Positions 26,094 through 34,354 of a stretch of DNA of 64,000 nt are shown one piece after another; the first letter of the stretch is position 1; every line of letters begins with the position of its first letter. This stretch comes from Gaiellaceae bacterium (GTDB lineage Bacteria > Actinomycetota > Thermoleophilia > Gaiellales > Gaiellaceae). Both the position numbers and the translations under genes were made by a program. Under the pieces are notes generated by a model. It had not been told where the DNA came from and did not search any database. It saw only the letters and a program-made list of their open reading frames with translations. The DNA is taken from positions 24,154-88,153 of the forward strand of contig JAUJMY010000013.1 of the NCBI GenBank assembly GCA_030446625.1, written 5' to 3'.

Positions 26094-26636
26094 GTGCTCC
26101 GCACCGTCGTCGCTTCGGTCGTCCTCGTACTGCTGCTCGGCGGCTGCGGCGGGGCGACCGGGTCAGACGACGAAGCTGCACGTGCGGAAACGGTCGCCGC
26201 GGCTGAGCAGAAGCTCGCCCAGCGACGCGCAGCGGAGGCGCGGTGGCGAGAAGGCTTCGCTGGGTGGAGTGCCTCCGCGCTCTATGCCGCAGAAGCTGTT
26301 ACGGGGACGTTCACAAACACGCACACGCTGACGCTGGTGCTCAACGGGGATCCGCAAGCGCGAGCGGAATTGAACACGAAGCTCGCTCAACTGAAGACCT
26401 GCTCGCGCGACGTAGAGCGCCTCGGCAAGGCACCTGCACGATTTCGGGAGGTACGAGCGGGCGCGATGCGCGCCTGTGCCCACCTTGAAGCGGGCGCGTC
26501 ACTCGTCCGGCTCGGGCTCGAGGCGCTTCCTGAGCCGCTCGGGGAGGGGCTGCTCGAGCGCGGCGCGAACGAGCTCGGCGCAGGCACCCAACTCGTTCTC
26601 GAGGCGAGCGGCAGTCTGCCCGCGTCAGCGCCGTGA
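26094..26636 (+). CDS. lipoprotein of unknown function, leaderless transcript
   Basis: A 180-residue protein starting with a lipoprotein signal (VVASVVLVLLLGG then Cys near residue 18: lipobox LGGC), so it is lipidated and anchored outside the cell membrane. The rest is helical, rich in Ala and charged residues, with a Cys pair around residues 115 and 143. The start is GTG 26094, which coincides with the predicted transcription start 7 bp after the -10 box, implying a leaderless mRNA. The TTG at 26058 lies inside the -35 box and is not a start. Overlaps the next gene as GTGA. Function unknown. Confidence 0.72.
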   Translation: MLRTVVASVVLVLLLGGCGGATGSDDEAARAETVAAAEQKLAQRRAAEARWREGFAGWSASALYAAEAVTGTFTNTHTLTLVLNGDPQARAELNTKLAQLKTCSRDVERLGKAPARFREVRAGAMRACAHLEAGASLVRLGLEALPEPLGEGLLERGANELGAGTQLVLEASGSLPASAP

Positions 26637-26953
26637 CGCGCGCGCTCGTTCCTGCCGCGCTCGCGCTCCTCGCCGTAGTCGCGGCCGGCTGTGGCGGTGC
26701 AGAGACGTCGAACGCGGAGCGGCGGGCAGTGGTGGAGGCGATGATCCGAACGCAGCTTCCACAGTCTGTGCGCCGGAATAGCGGCGAGGCTGTACTCGTC
26801 AAGGACGTGACGTGCGTCGCCGAGAACGAGCGTCGCTACGACTGCATCGTCGCCGTCACCGGAACCGACGGCTTGGGCGGCTTGCAGAGCTTCGACGTCG
26901 CAGTGACGGCCGCCTGCGACGAGGCGAACTGCACCTGGCGCACGACTCAGTAG
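26633..26953 (+). CDS. small lipoprotein of unknown function
   Basis: A 106-residue protein with lipobox VVAAGC near residue 20 after a hydrophobic ALVPAALALL core. The mature part has three further Cys (near residues 61, 70 and 94) that may pair, and resembles the small DUF4333-type lipoproteins only in size and layout. GTG 26633 overlaps the previous stop by 4 nt, so the two lipoproteins are coexpressed. Both sit just before the integrase. Confidence 0.68.
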   Translation: MTRALVPAALALLAVVAAGCGGAETSNAERRAVVEAMIRTQLPQSVRRNSGEAVLVKDVTCVAENERRYDCIVAVTGTDGLGGLQSFDVAVTAACDEANCTWRTTQ

Positions 26954-27074
26954 CGGCCTCTTCTGTTGCGGCGAGCCTTCCGCGCTTGCACACAACCAGG
27001 AGGTAAAGACGGCTTCCGCGGCGCTTCCGACGTCCGTTCTCCCGAAGGCTCTCCCGAGGCGCGGAGCTGGCAAG

Positions 27075-27094
27075 AACGGCTTAGCCAAGCCGTT
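27075..27094. terminator. hairpin after the lipoprotein operon
   Basis: AACGGCTT-AGCC-AAGCCGTT is a perfect 8-bp inverted repeat about 120 bp after the second lipoprotein's stop and about 80 bp before the integrase's natural start. Probably a terminator; it shares CCAAGCCGTTT with the hairpin at 25080. Confidence 0.5.
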
Positions 27095-27287
27095 TCTGCT
27101 ACAGTGGCAGCTCATACAAGTGGCCGGGCGCTGCCGAAACAGCCCCGGCCGTGGCACAGGAGGTCTCAGCTCCCATGCACCGCGACTCTAGCCGCACGCG
27201 CGCGCGAGGAACAGGCTCGCTACTTCGCCACGGCACCGCTCAGGCGCCCAAAGTTGGTATGGAAAGTGGTGGATCGACGGCCGGCAG

Positions 27288-28334
27288 GTGATGCGCGTCC
27301 TCGGGCCGGTTCGCACTGACGGCTCGGTCAACGGTCTGAGTTCTGCTGAAGCCGAAGCTGCGCTTCGGCGCGCGATTCTCGCGAGCCAGGAGGTGCGGCG
27401 GCCGACGGAAGCGGTCGCACTTGAGGAAGCTGGGAGGAGGTATCTCGCGAACCGGGAGGCGCTCGGGCTAAAAACCGGCACGCTCAGTGACTACGAGTCA
27501 TACCTGCGCGTCCACCTCATCCCATTCTTTGGCGAGCGCCCGCTGAACGAGATCGGCCTGGAGCTGATCGAGGATTTCGTCGAGAGGAAACGTGCGGAGG
27601 GGAAGGCACTGAAAAGCATCAGGAACTACCTCGGCTTGCTGCACGCGATCTTTGCGCACGCGCTGAGACGTGGCTGGTGCGCCGGTAATCCGGTCGCCGC
27701 CGTAGATAAGCCGCGCGAGCAACGCGCCAACGACATCCGCTACCTAACCGCGGCGGAACTTGACGCCCTCGTGGGCGCGACGCCGAACAACCCGCTCGGT
27801 CAGCTCGAGCGGGTCCTCTACCTCACCGCGGCCATGACCGGGATGCGCCGCGGCGAGCTGCTCGCGCTCCGCTGGCAGGACGTCGACTGGAAAGCCGGTG
27901 TCATCCGCGTCCGCCGGACGTTCACCCGCGGTCAGTTCGGAACGCCGAAGACGCGGCGGTCGAGTCGCGCGGTGCCGATCGCCGACCGCGTCCGCGCGGA
28001 GCTTCGGCACCACTGCGCTCGGTCGGCGTTCACGGATGAGTTGGATCTCGTGTTCTCGCACCCCGTATCCGGCAGCGTGCTCGACCCGTCGAAGGTGCGG
28101 AAGCGATTCCAGGCGGCGGCCCGGCGTGCGGAACTCCGGCCCATGCGCTTTCACGACCTCCGGCACACGTTCGGAACCCGAATGGCCGCCGCAGGCGCAC
28201 CGCTGCGCGCAATTCAAGAGTGGCTCGGGCACAGCGATCAGCGGACGACGCTGATCTACGCCGACTATGCCCCTGACCTGACGCAGGGAGCCATGTGGGC
28301 AGCACGGGCGTTCGGCGGTGACGATCGCGTCTAG
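27288..28334 (+). CDS. tyrosine recombinase / integrase with disrupted N-terminus
   Basis: The 348-residue open part has the core-binding domain (residues 45-140) and the full catalytic set: Arg187 in TGMRRGE, Lys221 in TPKTRRS, His289-x-x-Arg292 in HDLRH, His315 in GHSD and nucleophile Tyr324 in TLIYADY. It integrates or excises the element. The true start is probably ATG 27175, with AGGAGGT 8-9 nt before it, encoding MHRDSSRTRARGTGSLLRHG. That N-terminal arm-binding part runs out of frame, and the conserved WYGKWWIDGRQVMRVLG continues in the integrase frame after a one-base slip near 27251-27254. The shortened protein from GTG 27288 keeps all catalytic residues but lacks the arm-type domain. 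Confidence 0.88.
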   Translation: MMRVLGPVRTDGSVNGLSSAEAEAALRRAILASQEVRRPTEAVALEEAGRRYLANREALGLKTGTLSDYESYLRVHLIPFFGERPLNEIGLELIEDFVERKRAEGKALKSIRNYLGLLHAIFAHALRRGWCAGNPVAAVDKPREQRANDIRYLTAAELDALVGATPNNPLGQLERVLYLTAAMTGMRRGELLALRWQDVDWKAGVIRVRRTFTRGQFGTPKTRRSSRAVPIADRVRAELRHHCARSAFTDELDLVFSHPVSGSVLDPSKVRKRFQAAARRAELRPMRFHDLRHTFGTRMAAAGAPLRAIQEWLGHSDQRTTLIYADYAPDLTQGAMWAARAFGGDDRV

Positions 28335-28518
28335 AGGTCGTCGTGTCGGCCACGACGCCTACGTCGCTCGCCGTTCGACCGCCGTTGGCGAAGAGGACTC
28401 AACGGCTAGCGACAAGCGCGCCGGCCAGCCGAGTTGACACTCTGCGCGCGACCCGGACTTCGAGAGGCGCCCCTCGACGCGCTTGTCCGTCCCGAGGTCG
28501 ATCTATGCTGCGCGAGCG

Positions 28519-29097
28519 ATGGCGTCCCGGGCGATCTGGACGATCGGGCACTCAAACCTTCGGTTTGAGATGTTCGCCTCGCTGCTTGTCTGCCAGAACA
28601 TCGCATACGTCGCTGACGTCAGGTCTTACCCGTACTCGCGGTTTGCGCCGCAATTCAACCGAGAAGCTCTTGACGTAGCTCTTCGGGAACGCGGCATCCG
28701 GTACCTCTTTCTCGGCGAAGAGCTGGGCGGCCGTCCGTCTACGGCCGAGCACTACGACGCCGAGGGCCGTGCTCTCTATGGAGCGATGTCGCGAGAGCCC
28801 AAGTTCCTAGAGGCCATCACCCGCCTGGTTGCCGGAGCCAGAGATCATCGGATCGCCATCGTGTGTAGCGAAGCGGACCCGACTACCTGCCATCGCCGTC
28901 TGCTTGTTGGCAAGGTCTTGGCTGAGCATGGTCTTCAGTTACACCACATTCACGCCGACGGGTCCACGACCGTGGAGGATCGCGTTACGTTGGATCCCAC
29001 TAACCAACGTTCCCTCTTCGAAGAAGGGCCAGAGGCGTGGAGATCTACACAATCGGTTTCACACAGACGACGGCTGAACACTTCTTCCGCCGCCTAG
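28519..29097 (+). CDS. DUF488 family protein, first copy
   Basis: A 192-residue protein with DUF488 landmarks: IWTIGHSN at the start, VADVRSYPYSRFAPQFNREA near residue 33 and IAIVCSEADPTTCHRRLLVG near 118. The family is uncharacterised enzymatically; the Cys and Arg-rich final motif suggests a nucleotide or nucleic-acid-related role. ATG 28519 fits the family start. It leads a three-gene unit with a second DUF488 (overlap 61 nt) and a dual-OB-like protein. A TTGACA box lies at 28434, with no clear -10. Confidence 0.85.
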   Translation: MASRAIWTIGHSNLRFEMFASLLVCQNIAYVADVRSYPYSRFAPQFNREALDVALRERGIRYLFLGEELGGRPSTAEHYDAEGRALYGAMSREPKFLEAITRLVAGARDHRIAIVCSEADPTTCHRRLLVGKVLAEHGLQLHHIHADGSTTVEDRVTLDPTNQRSLFEEGPEAWRSTQSVSHRRRLNTSSAA

Positions 29098-29474
29098 CTG
29101 ACGCTCGCGTCGAACGGCTTCTAGACGTACGACTCAACAACTCTTCCCAGCTCGCGGGGTTCGCGAAGTCACAGGATTTCTCTTACTTCCTTCGCGAGCT
29201 AATCGGCGCCTCGTACGAGCACGACCCTCGTCTCGCTCCTACGCAGGAGCTCCTCGACGAGTACAGGAAGCGCCGAGGGTCGTGGGAAGCCTACGAACAC
29301 GCCTTCATGAATCTCATGTCTGAGCGGCGGATTGAGTCAACGCTGTCGCCGTCAGATTTCGAGGTTCCGACAGCTTTGCTGTGCAGCGAGGCAACGGCCA
29401 ATCGCTGCCATCGACGTCTCGTGTGCGAATACCTCGCCGAGCATTGGGCCGATGTGCGGGCGGTACATCTCTGA
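29037..29474 (+). CDS. DUF488 family protein, second divergent copy
   Basis: A 145-residue member with IYTIGFTQ at the start (for TIGHS), LLDVRLNNSSQLAGFAKSQD near residue 28 and TALLCSEATANRCHRRLVCE near 112. It keeps the CSE-x-CHRR motif of the first copy but has DVRLN for DVRSYP, so the two probably differ in substrate and act as a pair. GTG 29037 lies inside the first gene, and its stop overlaps the next ATG. Confidence 0.82.
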   Translation: MEIYTIGFTQTTAEHFFRRLADARVERLLDVRLNNSSQLAGFAKSQDFSYFLRELIGASYEHDPRLAPTQELLDEYRKRRGSWEAYEHAFMNLMSERRIESTLSPSDFEVPTALLCSEATANRCHRRLVCEYLAEHWADVRAVHL

Positions 29475-30172
29475 TGGAGATCATCGTCAACCACTTGACG
29501 CGAATGACCGCGCCTCGGATCTGTATCGCTGGCATAGATCCTGCGACAGACCGGCATGTGCGCCCGACAACCGCTGCAAGCAATCCGCTCACTCGCAGCC
29601 TGCTAGACGAGGAGGGAGGCCCTTTCGGGTTGGGCGCGTGCGTTGATCTCGGCGAGGTACGACCCAACCCCTCACGTCCCGAAAGCGAGGATCACCTCTT
29701 CTCGCCAGCGGCGGTGACAGCGGTTAGGCAGCTCGAGCCAGACGAGTACCTTGACACGCTGGACGATGTGGCCGAAGACGACCTGCATTCAATCTTCGGC
29801 CCGGATCTGGAACGGCGCGGCCGCTCGTTCGCAATTGAGGAAGGACGGGGCGAAGTATCCCTTGGTGTGCTCCGACCGCAGCGAGCGCGGCGCCTACTAA
29901 TCGACAGTTACGGCAAGCTACGACTGCGGCTGAACGACTTCGACGAACCAGCGGACCTCGGTGTCACGGATCTTCGGTTTGTCGAGGCCGATCACTCGAC
30001 ACTCCGACGTGAGGTGATCGACGACTTCCACCGACGATTGAGACGTGGTGTCGCTGTCCGTCTGATGGTCGGGCTCGCAAGGGCGTTCGTAGCGACAGGG
30101 GATGACCGGCGGCGTCACTGGCTACAAGTCAATGGGATCTGTTTGGAGGACCAGCCACTTCAAAACGCCTAA
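29474..30172 (+). CDS. dual OB-fold-like protein of the DUF488 operon
   Basis: A 232-residue protein with RICIAGIDPATDRHVRPTT near residue 14, GPFGLGACVDLGEVRP near 46 and PESEDHLF near 66. This strand pattern matches, from memory, a dual OB-fold family found with DUF488. The C-terminal half (YGKLRLRLNDF, then DLRFVEADHSTLRREVIDDF) is probably the second barrel plus helix. OB folds usually bind single-stranded nucleic acid, so the operon may act on damaged or foreign nucleic acid; this is inference. ATG 29474 overlaps the preceding stop by one base. Confidence 0.65.
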   Translation: MEIIVNHLTRMTAPRICIAGIDPATDRHVRPTTAASNPLTRSLLDEEGGPFGLGACVDLGEVRPNPSRPESEDHLFSPAAVTAVRQLEPDEYLDTLDDVAEDDLHSIFGPDLERRGRSFAIEEGRGEVSLGVLRPQRARRLLIDSYGKLRLRLNDFDEPADLGVTDLRFVEADHSTLRREVIDDFHRRLRRGVAVRLMVGLARAFVATGDDRRRHWLQVNGICLEDQPLQNA

Positions 30173-30265
30173 GCCAGCACGCTCCGCTGTCCTAAACCTC
30201 CGTCGGCAGGTCGAGTTCGAAGCGGCAACTGGAGCCGCCGTTGGCGCGCTCGTCGACTCCTCGGA

Positions 30266-30868
30266 TCATGAGCTCGCGAGCCGCCTTTCGAGGCGCTCCT
30301 CCTTAATCGCGATCCAGAGCGCCTCGCGGCTAACGGTGAAGCGACGTCGGAGGGCTTCGACGTCCGGTGTCTCGCGAACCGCGCGTCGGAGGATCTCTCG
30401 CGGGATGAGGAGCGCGCTCGCGAACTGGTTCGCTTCGCTCTCGGAGTTGTCGTCGGTTCCGCGCGTATGGAGGATCAGATGACCCAACTCGTGCGCGATC
30501 GTGAACCGCTGGCGGGTGCGGGCGTGGTCAGCGTTCACGGTGAGGACATCGTCGTCGACGAAGCCATCGATCTCGCCGAGATGCTTGCGTACAACGCGAA
30601 GCCCTTCGCCGACCGCAATCCGTTCGACGTCGACAGGCGGTTCGACGATCTTGTAGCAGGCGAGTAGCCGCTCAGCTTCGCTGCGAACATCCGCTGCGCG
30701 CTGAGAGTGATGCAGTCGCTCCGTAGGAGCGGCTCGCTCCCAGTCGGCATCCTCGATCTCGACCTCGTCCTCACCGCACGCGGGGCAGCCGCTCATCGCG
30801 GCAAGCGCGGAGCGCTCGAAGAAGCGGTGCCCGCATTCGTGGCTCTGGCAGACGAAGTAGGGCATCAT
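30266..30868 (-). CDS. ImmA/IrrE-type metallopeptidase with N-terminal zinc ribbon
   Basis: A 200-residue protein. Residues 7-31 hold two Cys pairs (CQSHEC, CPAC) that form a zinc ribbon. Residues 110-140 carry the metallopeptidase site FTIAHELGHLILH with the downstream Glu in SESEANQFASALLIP. ImmA/IrrE enzymes cleave HTH repressors or regulators to release a response. It is the last gene of a minus-strand operon and overlaps, by 4 nt, the zinc-finger/HTH protein likely to be its target. A second such module lies at 36770-39108. Confidence 0.88.
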   Translation of the reverse strand: MMPYFVCQSHECGHRFFERSALAAMSGCPACGEDEVEIEDADWERAAPTERLHHSQRAADVRSEAERLLACYKIVEPPVDVERIAVGEGLRVVRKHLGEIDGFVDDDVLTVNADHARTRQRFTIAHELGHLILHTRGTDDNSESEANQFASALLIPREILRRAVRETPDVEALRRRFTVSREALWIAIKEERLERRLASS

Positions 30869-32052
30869 CGGCCTGACTTCTCGTCGAGCGCGGCAAGAAC
30901 GTCGTTGATGTAGGCGCGTTTCCGTCGCTCAACCTCGTCCTGCGTCAGTGCGGGAGCCGCCGCTTCGAAAGGCCTGCGCATCGCCCTGGCGCGTGCTTGC
31001 CCTCGCCGCCCTGACGTTCGCGCGAAGACGCGGCCAGTTCCGGACGCCCCGACGAGCGCCCAATTAGCGTCTTCGTCGAATGATCGGCTGAGCGCCGCGT
31101 CGAGATCGTCGCGATCGAGCTCAGCGTCTCGATAGGGGCCGGTAAGGATCGCGGCGACGAGGTCGTGGTTCAGCAGGACGGGGTCGATCCTGTTCGCGCA
31201 CACAAGCTCAACGTGCCTTCGCTCGAACCCGATCTCGCGCGCGTACTCCGTTGTCTCGTAGCCCTGCTCGTTAAGCCACTGGGTAAGCAGCGCACCAGCC
31301 GTGAGCGCTCCAGCGGCGCGCTCACGAGCTTCAGCATCTGCTTCGACAGCGTCTGCTGCGAGAAGCCGAGCCGCGGGGCGATAAAAGCGCTGAGCACGCT
31401 CTAGCTCCTCGTCTTGGAAGACTAGGCGCGAATCTTCATCGGCGATGGTCGGCAGGCCGTCGCCGACCGGCGCAGCCGTTACCTGCGCCTCCTCTGCTAC
31501 GTCGTCGAGCTCCCCGATCGCGGCTGCGTAGAGGGCGGCCAGCTTCTCCCAGGCGTTGTCCTCGACGACGCCGCGCTGCTCTTCGAGTTGCTCCCGTAGC
31601 AGTGTCCCGTGATTCCAAACCTCGGCCATCACGTCGTAGCCGAGCCGCGTCTGCGCGCGACCGAGCACGATGTCAGCGTCAGTCGCGAGCTCCGTCTCGG
31701 TCGAGAGCGGCGCAACCACGACTCCGTCTGTCCCCGCGGCATCGGACTCAGTGTCGAGGACGACAGCGAGAAGGAGCTCGCCTGGAGCCTCCGGACTCGA
31801 CGCGACAACGACGGCACCCTCACCAACTTCGGTCGGGCGCTGCTCCTCTTCTGACGATGGCTCGCCAACGGACTGCCGGTCTGCTGGAGCGGCAACGGAC
31901 GATGGCGGTGACGCGCCTTCCTCGGCAAGAAGTCGAAGAAGCGCACGGCAGCGGCGGCAGGTCTCGAGATGGCGAGAGACCGCCTCGTTCGCGCTCTCGA
32001 GCTGGGCGCGCAGCTCTTCGAGGGTCGGGCAGCTGATGTTGTTCGTGGTCAC
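30865..32052 (-). CDS. anti-sigma-like zinc-finger protein with C-terminal HTH-like region
   Basis: A 395-residue protein. The N-terminus has CPTLEELRAQLESANEAVSR, then HLETCRRCR: the C-x(n)-H-x3-C-x2-C zinc site of anti-sigma (zf-HC2) domains. An acidic, low-complexity linker (about 45-130) follows, then helical segments with a helix-turn-helix-like part near residues 255-300 (LLTQWLNEQGYETTEYAREI). It lies 6 bp after a sigma-factor gene and overlaps a protease gene, so it probably holds the sigma factor inactive until cleaved. No transmembrane helix was seen, so it would be cytoplasmic. Confidence 0.65.
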   Translation of the reverse strand: MTTNNISCPTLEELRAQLESANEAVSRHLETCRRCRALLRLLAEEGASPPSSVAAPADRQSVGEPSSEEEQRPTEVGEGAVVVASSPEAPGELLLAVVLDTESDAAGTDGVVVAPLSTETELATDADIVLGRAQTRLGYDVMAEVWNHGTLLREQLEEQRGVVEDNAWEKLAALYAAAIGELDDVAEEAQVTAAPVGDGLPTIADEDSRLVFQDEELERAQRFYRPAARLLAADAVEADAEARERAAGALTAGALLTQWLNEQGYETTEYAREIGFERRHVELVCANRIDPVLLNHDLVAAILTGPYRDAELDRDDLDAALSRSFDEDANWALVGASGTGRVFARTSGRRGQARARAMRRPFEAAAPALTQDEVERRKRAYINDVLAALDEKSGR

Positions 32053-32058
32053 ATCCTC

Positions 32059-33012
32059 TTAAGACAGGACGTCGAGGATCTTTTCCAAGATCTCGTCGCG
32101 GCTGAAATCGGCAGTGTGCCGCTCAATCGCCTCCCCGGCGCGCCGCAGCTCGTTATCAACGGTGCCGCGCGAGATGCCAAGCGCAAAGGCGATCGTCTCG
32201 AGTGGCTGGTCGCGCTTGCGCAGGATCACCTCAACCTGCCGGTCGCTGAGCTCGGAGAGGACCGCGATCGCGGCCGCTCGCAGCCCTGCCTCGTCACGGA
32301 GCGGATCCTCGTGGCCTAGCAGGCTTTCGTGCTCTTCGTCCAACGGCAGGCGCGTGGGCTCGTCGAGGTTGAAGCGCCGCCGGAAGACGACGGCGAGATG
32401 CCCGAGGGTGAGGAGCGCTTGCGTGCGGCCGAACAGCTTCTCGAGGAACCGCCCGAGTACCGCGGTGGCGAGAACAGGGCTGGCGCGCTCAACTGAGGAA
32501 GAGTAGGTCCAAAGGACAACATCGCCGATGGCCCAGGCGTGGGCGACGAGTTCGTCGTCGCGTCCGCCAAACGGTGGCGGCTGCGTGTCGCCCGCCAGTC
32601 CCCACCACGATCCGGCCTGCTGCGGGATCCATTCGCGGAAGCGCGTGTCGCCGCGCAGGAGGCGCGCGCTCCGCTCAAGCAGGTTGTCGATCTCGCGGCG
32701 CTCGCGGTCGTTCTGCAGGTGGTGGCGAAGGTTCCGCTCGAGCGACCGGATGAACGGGCGGGCGGCACTGGCGTGGTCGAAGGCCGCAGCCAGAGCATTG
32801 GTGGCGACGAGCCGCTTTGCCGTCCAGCCGGCGAGGGCTTCCTCAGCTCCTTCCTCGTCCCATTTCCCCGTCGGCGAATACGCGGGCGGGAAGGCCCGCT
32901 GGAAGGCGAGCGTGAAGACGAGACGCCGCAGAAGAGCGAAGAGCTCCGGATCGATCGCGCCGGTCTCGCGGTAGCGGCGCTTCATCCGACGGAAGGACGC
33001 GTCGTTAAGCAT
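32059..33012 (-). CDS. RNA polymerase sigma-70-like factor
   Basis: A 317-residue protein. The C-terminus is a region 4 HTH: LSELSDRQVEVILRKRDQPL followed by ETIAFALGISRGTVDNELRR. The N-terminal and middle parts are helical and basic (RRMKRRY near the start) but only faintly resemble region 2, so the factor is divergent. It overlaps the MazF-like gene by 8 nt and precedes the anti-sigma-like gene. It may drive island genes; no target promoter could be proven. Confidence 0.65.
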   Translation of the reverse strand: MLNDASFRRMKRRYRETGAIDPELFALLRRLVFTLAFQRAFPPAYSPTGKWDEEGAEEALAGWTAKRLVATNALAAAFDHASAARPFIRSLERNLRHHLQNDRERREIDNLLERSARLLRGDTRFREWIPQQAGSWWGLAGDTQPPPFGGRDDELVAHAWAIGDVVLWTYSSSVERASPVLATAVLGRFLEKLFGRTQALLTLGHLAVVFRRRFNLDEPTRLPLDEEHESLLGHEDPLRDEAGLRAAAIAVLSELSDRQVEVILRKRDQPLETIAFALGISRGTVDNELRRAGEAIERHTADFSRDEILEKILDVLS

Positions 33013-33325
33013 CGTGCCTCCGCGTCGTGGTGTGCCGCCGCCACTGCTCCTTCACCTGCTCGAGATACCGGTTCGGGAGATAGCCGATCGATTCGCAGCG
33101 CGCGGTGAGGCTGATCCGCACGGGTGCGCTCCAGGGGACGAACCGACCTTCCTTGAGTCCTTCGACGGCACCATCGGGAACGTAAACGCCGCGCGTTCCT
33201 TTCGTGCTCTGAGGCACGACCCGGACGCGGCCGCCGAAGGGTTTCCCGATGACGAGATAGGGGCGGCCCTCTTTCGGGCCGTCCGGTGGGCTGAACTTGT
33301 CGAAGCCGGTGTCGACGTCGTTCAT
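33005..33325 (-). CDS. MazF/PemK-like protein
   Basis: A 106-residue protein with the beta-barrel pattern of PemK/MazF toxins: RPYLVIGKPFGGRVRVVPQS, then TKGTRGVYVP, then SAPVRISLTARCESIGYLP. MazF proteins are sequence-specific RNases, usually with an antitoxin upstream; none is evident here, and the next gene in the operon is a sigma factor. ATG 33325 follows a GGTGA. It may be a domesticated regulator rather than a toxin. Divergent from the ubiquitin-like cassette. Confidence 0.6.
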   Translation of the reverse strand: MNDVDTGFDKFSPPDGPKEGRPYLVIGKPFGGRVRVVPQSTKGTRGVYVPDGAVEGLKEGRFVPWSAPVRISLTARCESIGYLPNRYLEQVKEQWRRHTTTRRHDA

Positions 33326-33658
33326 GCGGACCAGTTCACCGTCGATCGGTGCCAGATCCGACACGCGGTCACCGTAACCGGCTTGTCGGAGCCCCGACGC
33401 TCTCCCCTGAGCAGGCTGTGAACCGGAGTCGTCGCTATTGCGGACGCGGCGAATCGTTTTCTGCCTCCGAGCGTGGGTTGCTGCGTCGCGGCCGTCAGGG
33501 CGGCGCGACACCCACACCTCGTTGATGCGCCCGATCTCCTTACTCGCCGCGCCTTTTCACCTGCCGTGGCCGGTGTTGGAAGTCGGCGGCGACGGGCGGT
33601 CCTAGGTGGTCGAGGGCGAGAACGCCTCCACGAAACGACGACCACAGAGGTGAGACGA
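33326..33658. other. divergent intergenic region
   Basis: 333 bp between the MazF-like operon (minus) and the ubiquitin-like cassette (plus). It should contain both promoters, but I see no clear -35/-10 pair; they may use the island's own sigma factors. A Shine-Dalgarno (AGGTGAG) precedes the GTG at 33659. Confidence 0.5.
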
Positions 33659-33925
33659 GTGACAGAGACAGCAGAGAACAGAGCAACAAAGCCGAGGCAC
33701 ACGATCGACATCTCGATCGACGGCGAGATGTACGCGGCGCCGGCGAGGGAGATGACGGCCGACGACATCCTCCGGCTCGCCGGCATCGACCCGAGCGAGA
33801 ACTACCTCGTCAAGAAGCGCGGCCGGGACCAGGTCTCGTACCAGGGCAAGGGCTCCGAGCTGATCAGGCTCCACGAGCGCCAGACTTTCATCAGCGTCCC
33901 CACCGGCGACGCGACGGTGTCGTAG
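33659..33925 (+). CDS. ubiquitin-like beta-grasp protein (multiubiquitin family)
   Basis: An 88-residue protein with a single beta-grasp repeat as in the prokaryotic multiubiquitin family: TIDISIDGEMYAAPAREMTA, then DILRLAGIDPSENYLVKK and RLHERQTFISVP. There is no C-terminal Gly-Gly; it ends TGDATVS. Either processing is needed or the conjugation chemistry differs. GTG 33659 is preceded by AGGTGAG. The E2-like gene starts directly after its stop. Confidence 0.78.
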   Translation: MTETAENRATKPRHTIDISIDGEMYAAPAREMTADDILRLAGIDPSENYLVKKRGRDQVSYQGKGSELIRLHERQTFISVPTGDATVS

Positions 33926-34354
33926 ATGAGCGAGCGCACTGACGACTTCGTGGCGCAGCTTCGCGCGCTCGCGCACGAGCCGGAGCTGCGCCCGAACGAG
34001 TTCGTCGTCTTCGACTACGAGGTCGAGGTCGGGAAGCACACCGGCGAGTCGGTGAAAGTCGGCCTGCAGGTCCCGGCCGACTGGCCGATGAGTCCGCCCA
34101 GCGGCCCGTTCGTCTCGCCCCGCCTGCTGCCGATCAACCCGTCCAGCGGCCGCGGCCGGCCGTGGGATGCCGTACACGCGGCGCATGGGCGCGGCCTCGA
34201 CGACCCCCGCGGCGTCTGGGAGTATTGGAGCCGGCCGTTCACCGCGTGGCCGAGAACCGACCGCAGCGTCAAGGCCTACCTGCGACACCTGCGCACCCTC
34301 TTCGCCGAGATCACGCAGGCGGCTGACGAGGATGATGAGGCCAGGGCAGCATGA
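33926..34354 (+). CDS. E2-like protein lacking cysteine
   Basis: A 142-residue protein with an E2/RWD-like layout: FVVFDYEVEVGKHTGESVKV (strands), VPADWPMSPPSGPFVSP (the proline-rich turn of E2s), then GVWEYWSRPF and a helix-rich tail. The whole sequence contains no cysteine, so it cannot form the classical E2-ubiquitin thioester. Its genomic place, between a ubiquitin-like protein and an E1, matches the prokaryotic E2 families. It may act as an adaptor or use another nucleophile. The stop overlaps the E1 start by 4 nt. Confidence 0.7.
   Translation: MSERTDDFVAQLRALAHEPELRPNEFVVFDYEVEVGKHTGESVKVGLQVPADWPMSPPSGPFVSPRLLPINPSSGRGRPWDAVHAAHGRGLDDPRGVWEYWSRPFTAWPRTDRSVKAYLRHLRTLFAEITQAADEDDEARAA

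Noticed and set aside
25080..27095. CCAAGCCGTTT at 25081 and 27085 as attachment-site direct repeats
   Set aside because: Both lie inside hairpins of the same type, the match is only 11 bp, and the integrase lies outside the interval.
27240..27256. Programmed -1 frameshift in the integrase (CCCAAAG)
   Set aside because: The heptamer is not aligned with the upstream reading frame, so slippage pairing would be poor; mutation or sequencing error is simpler.
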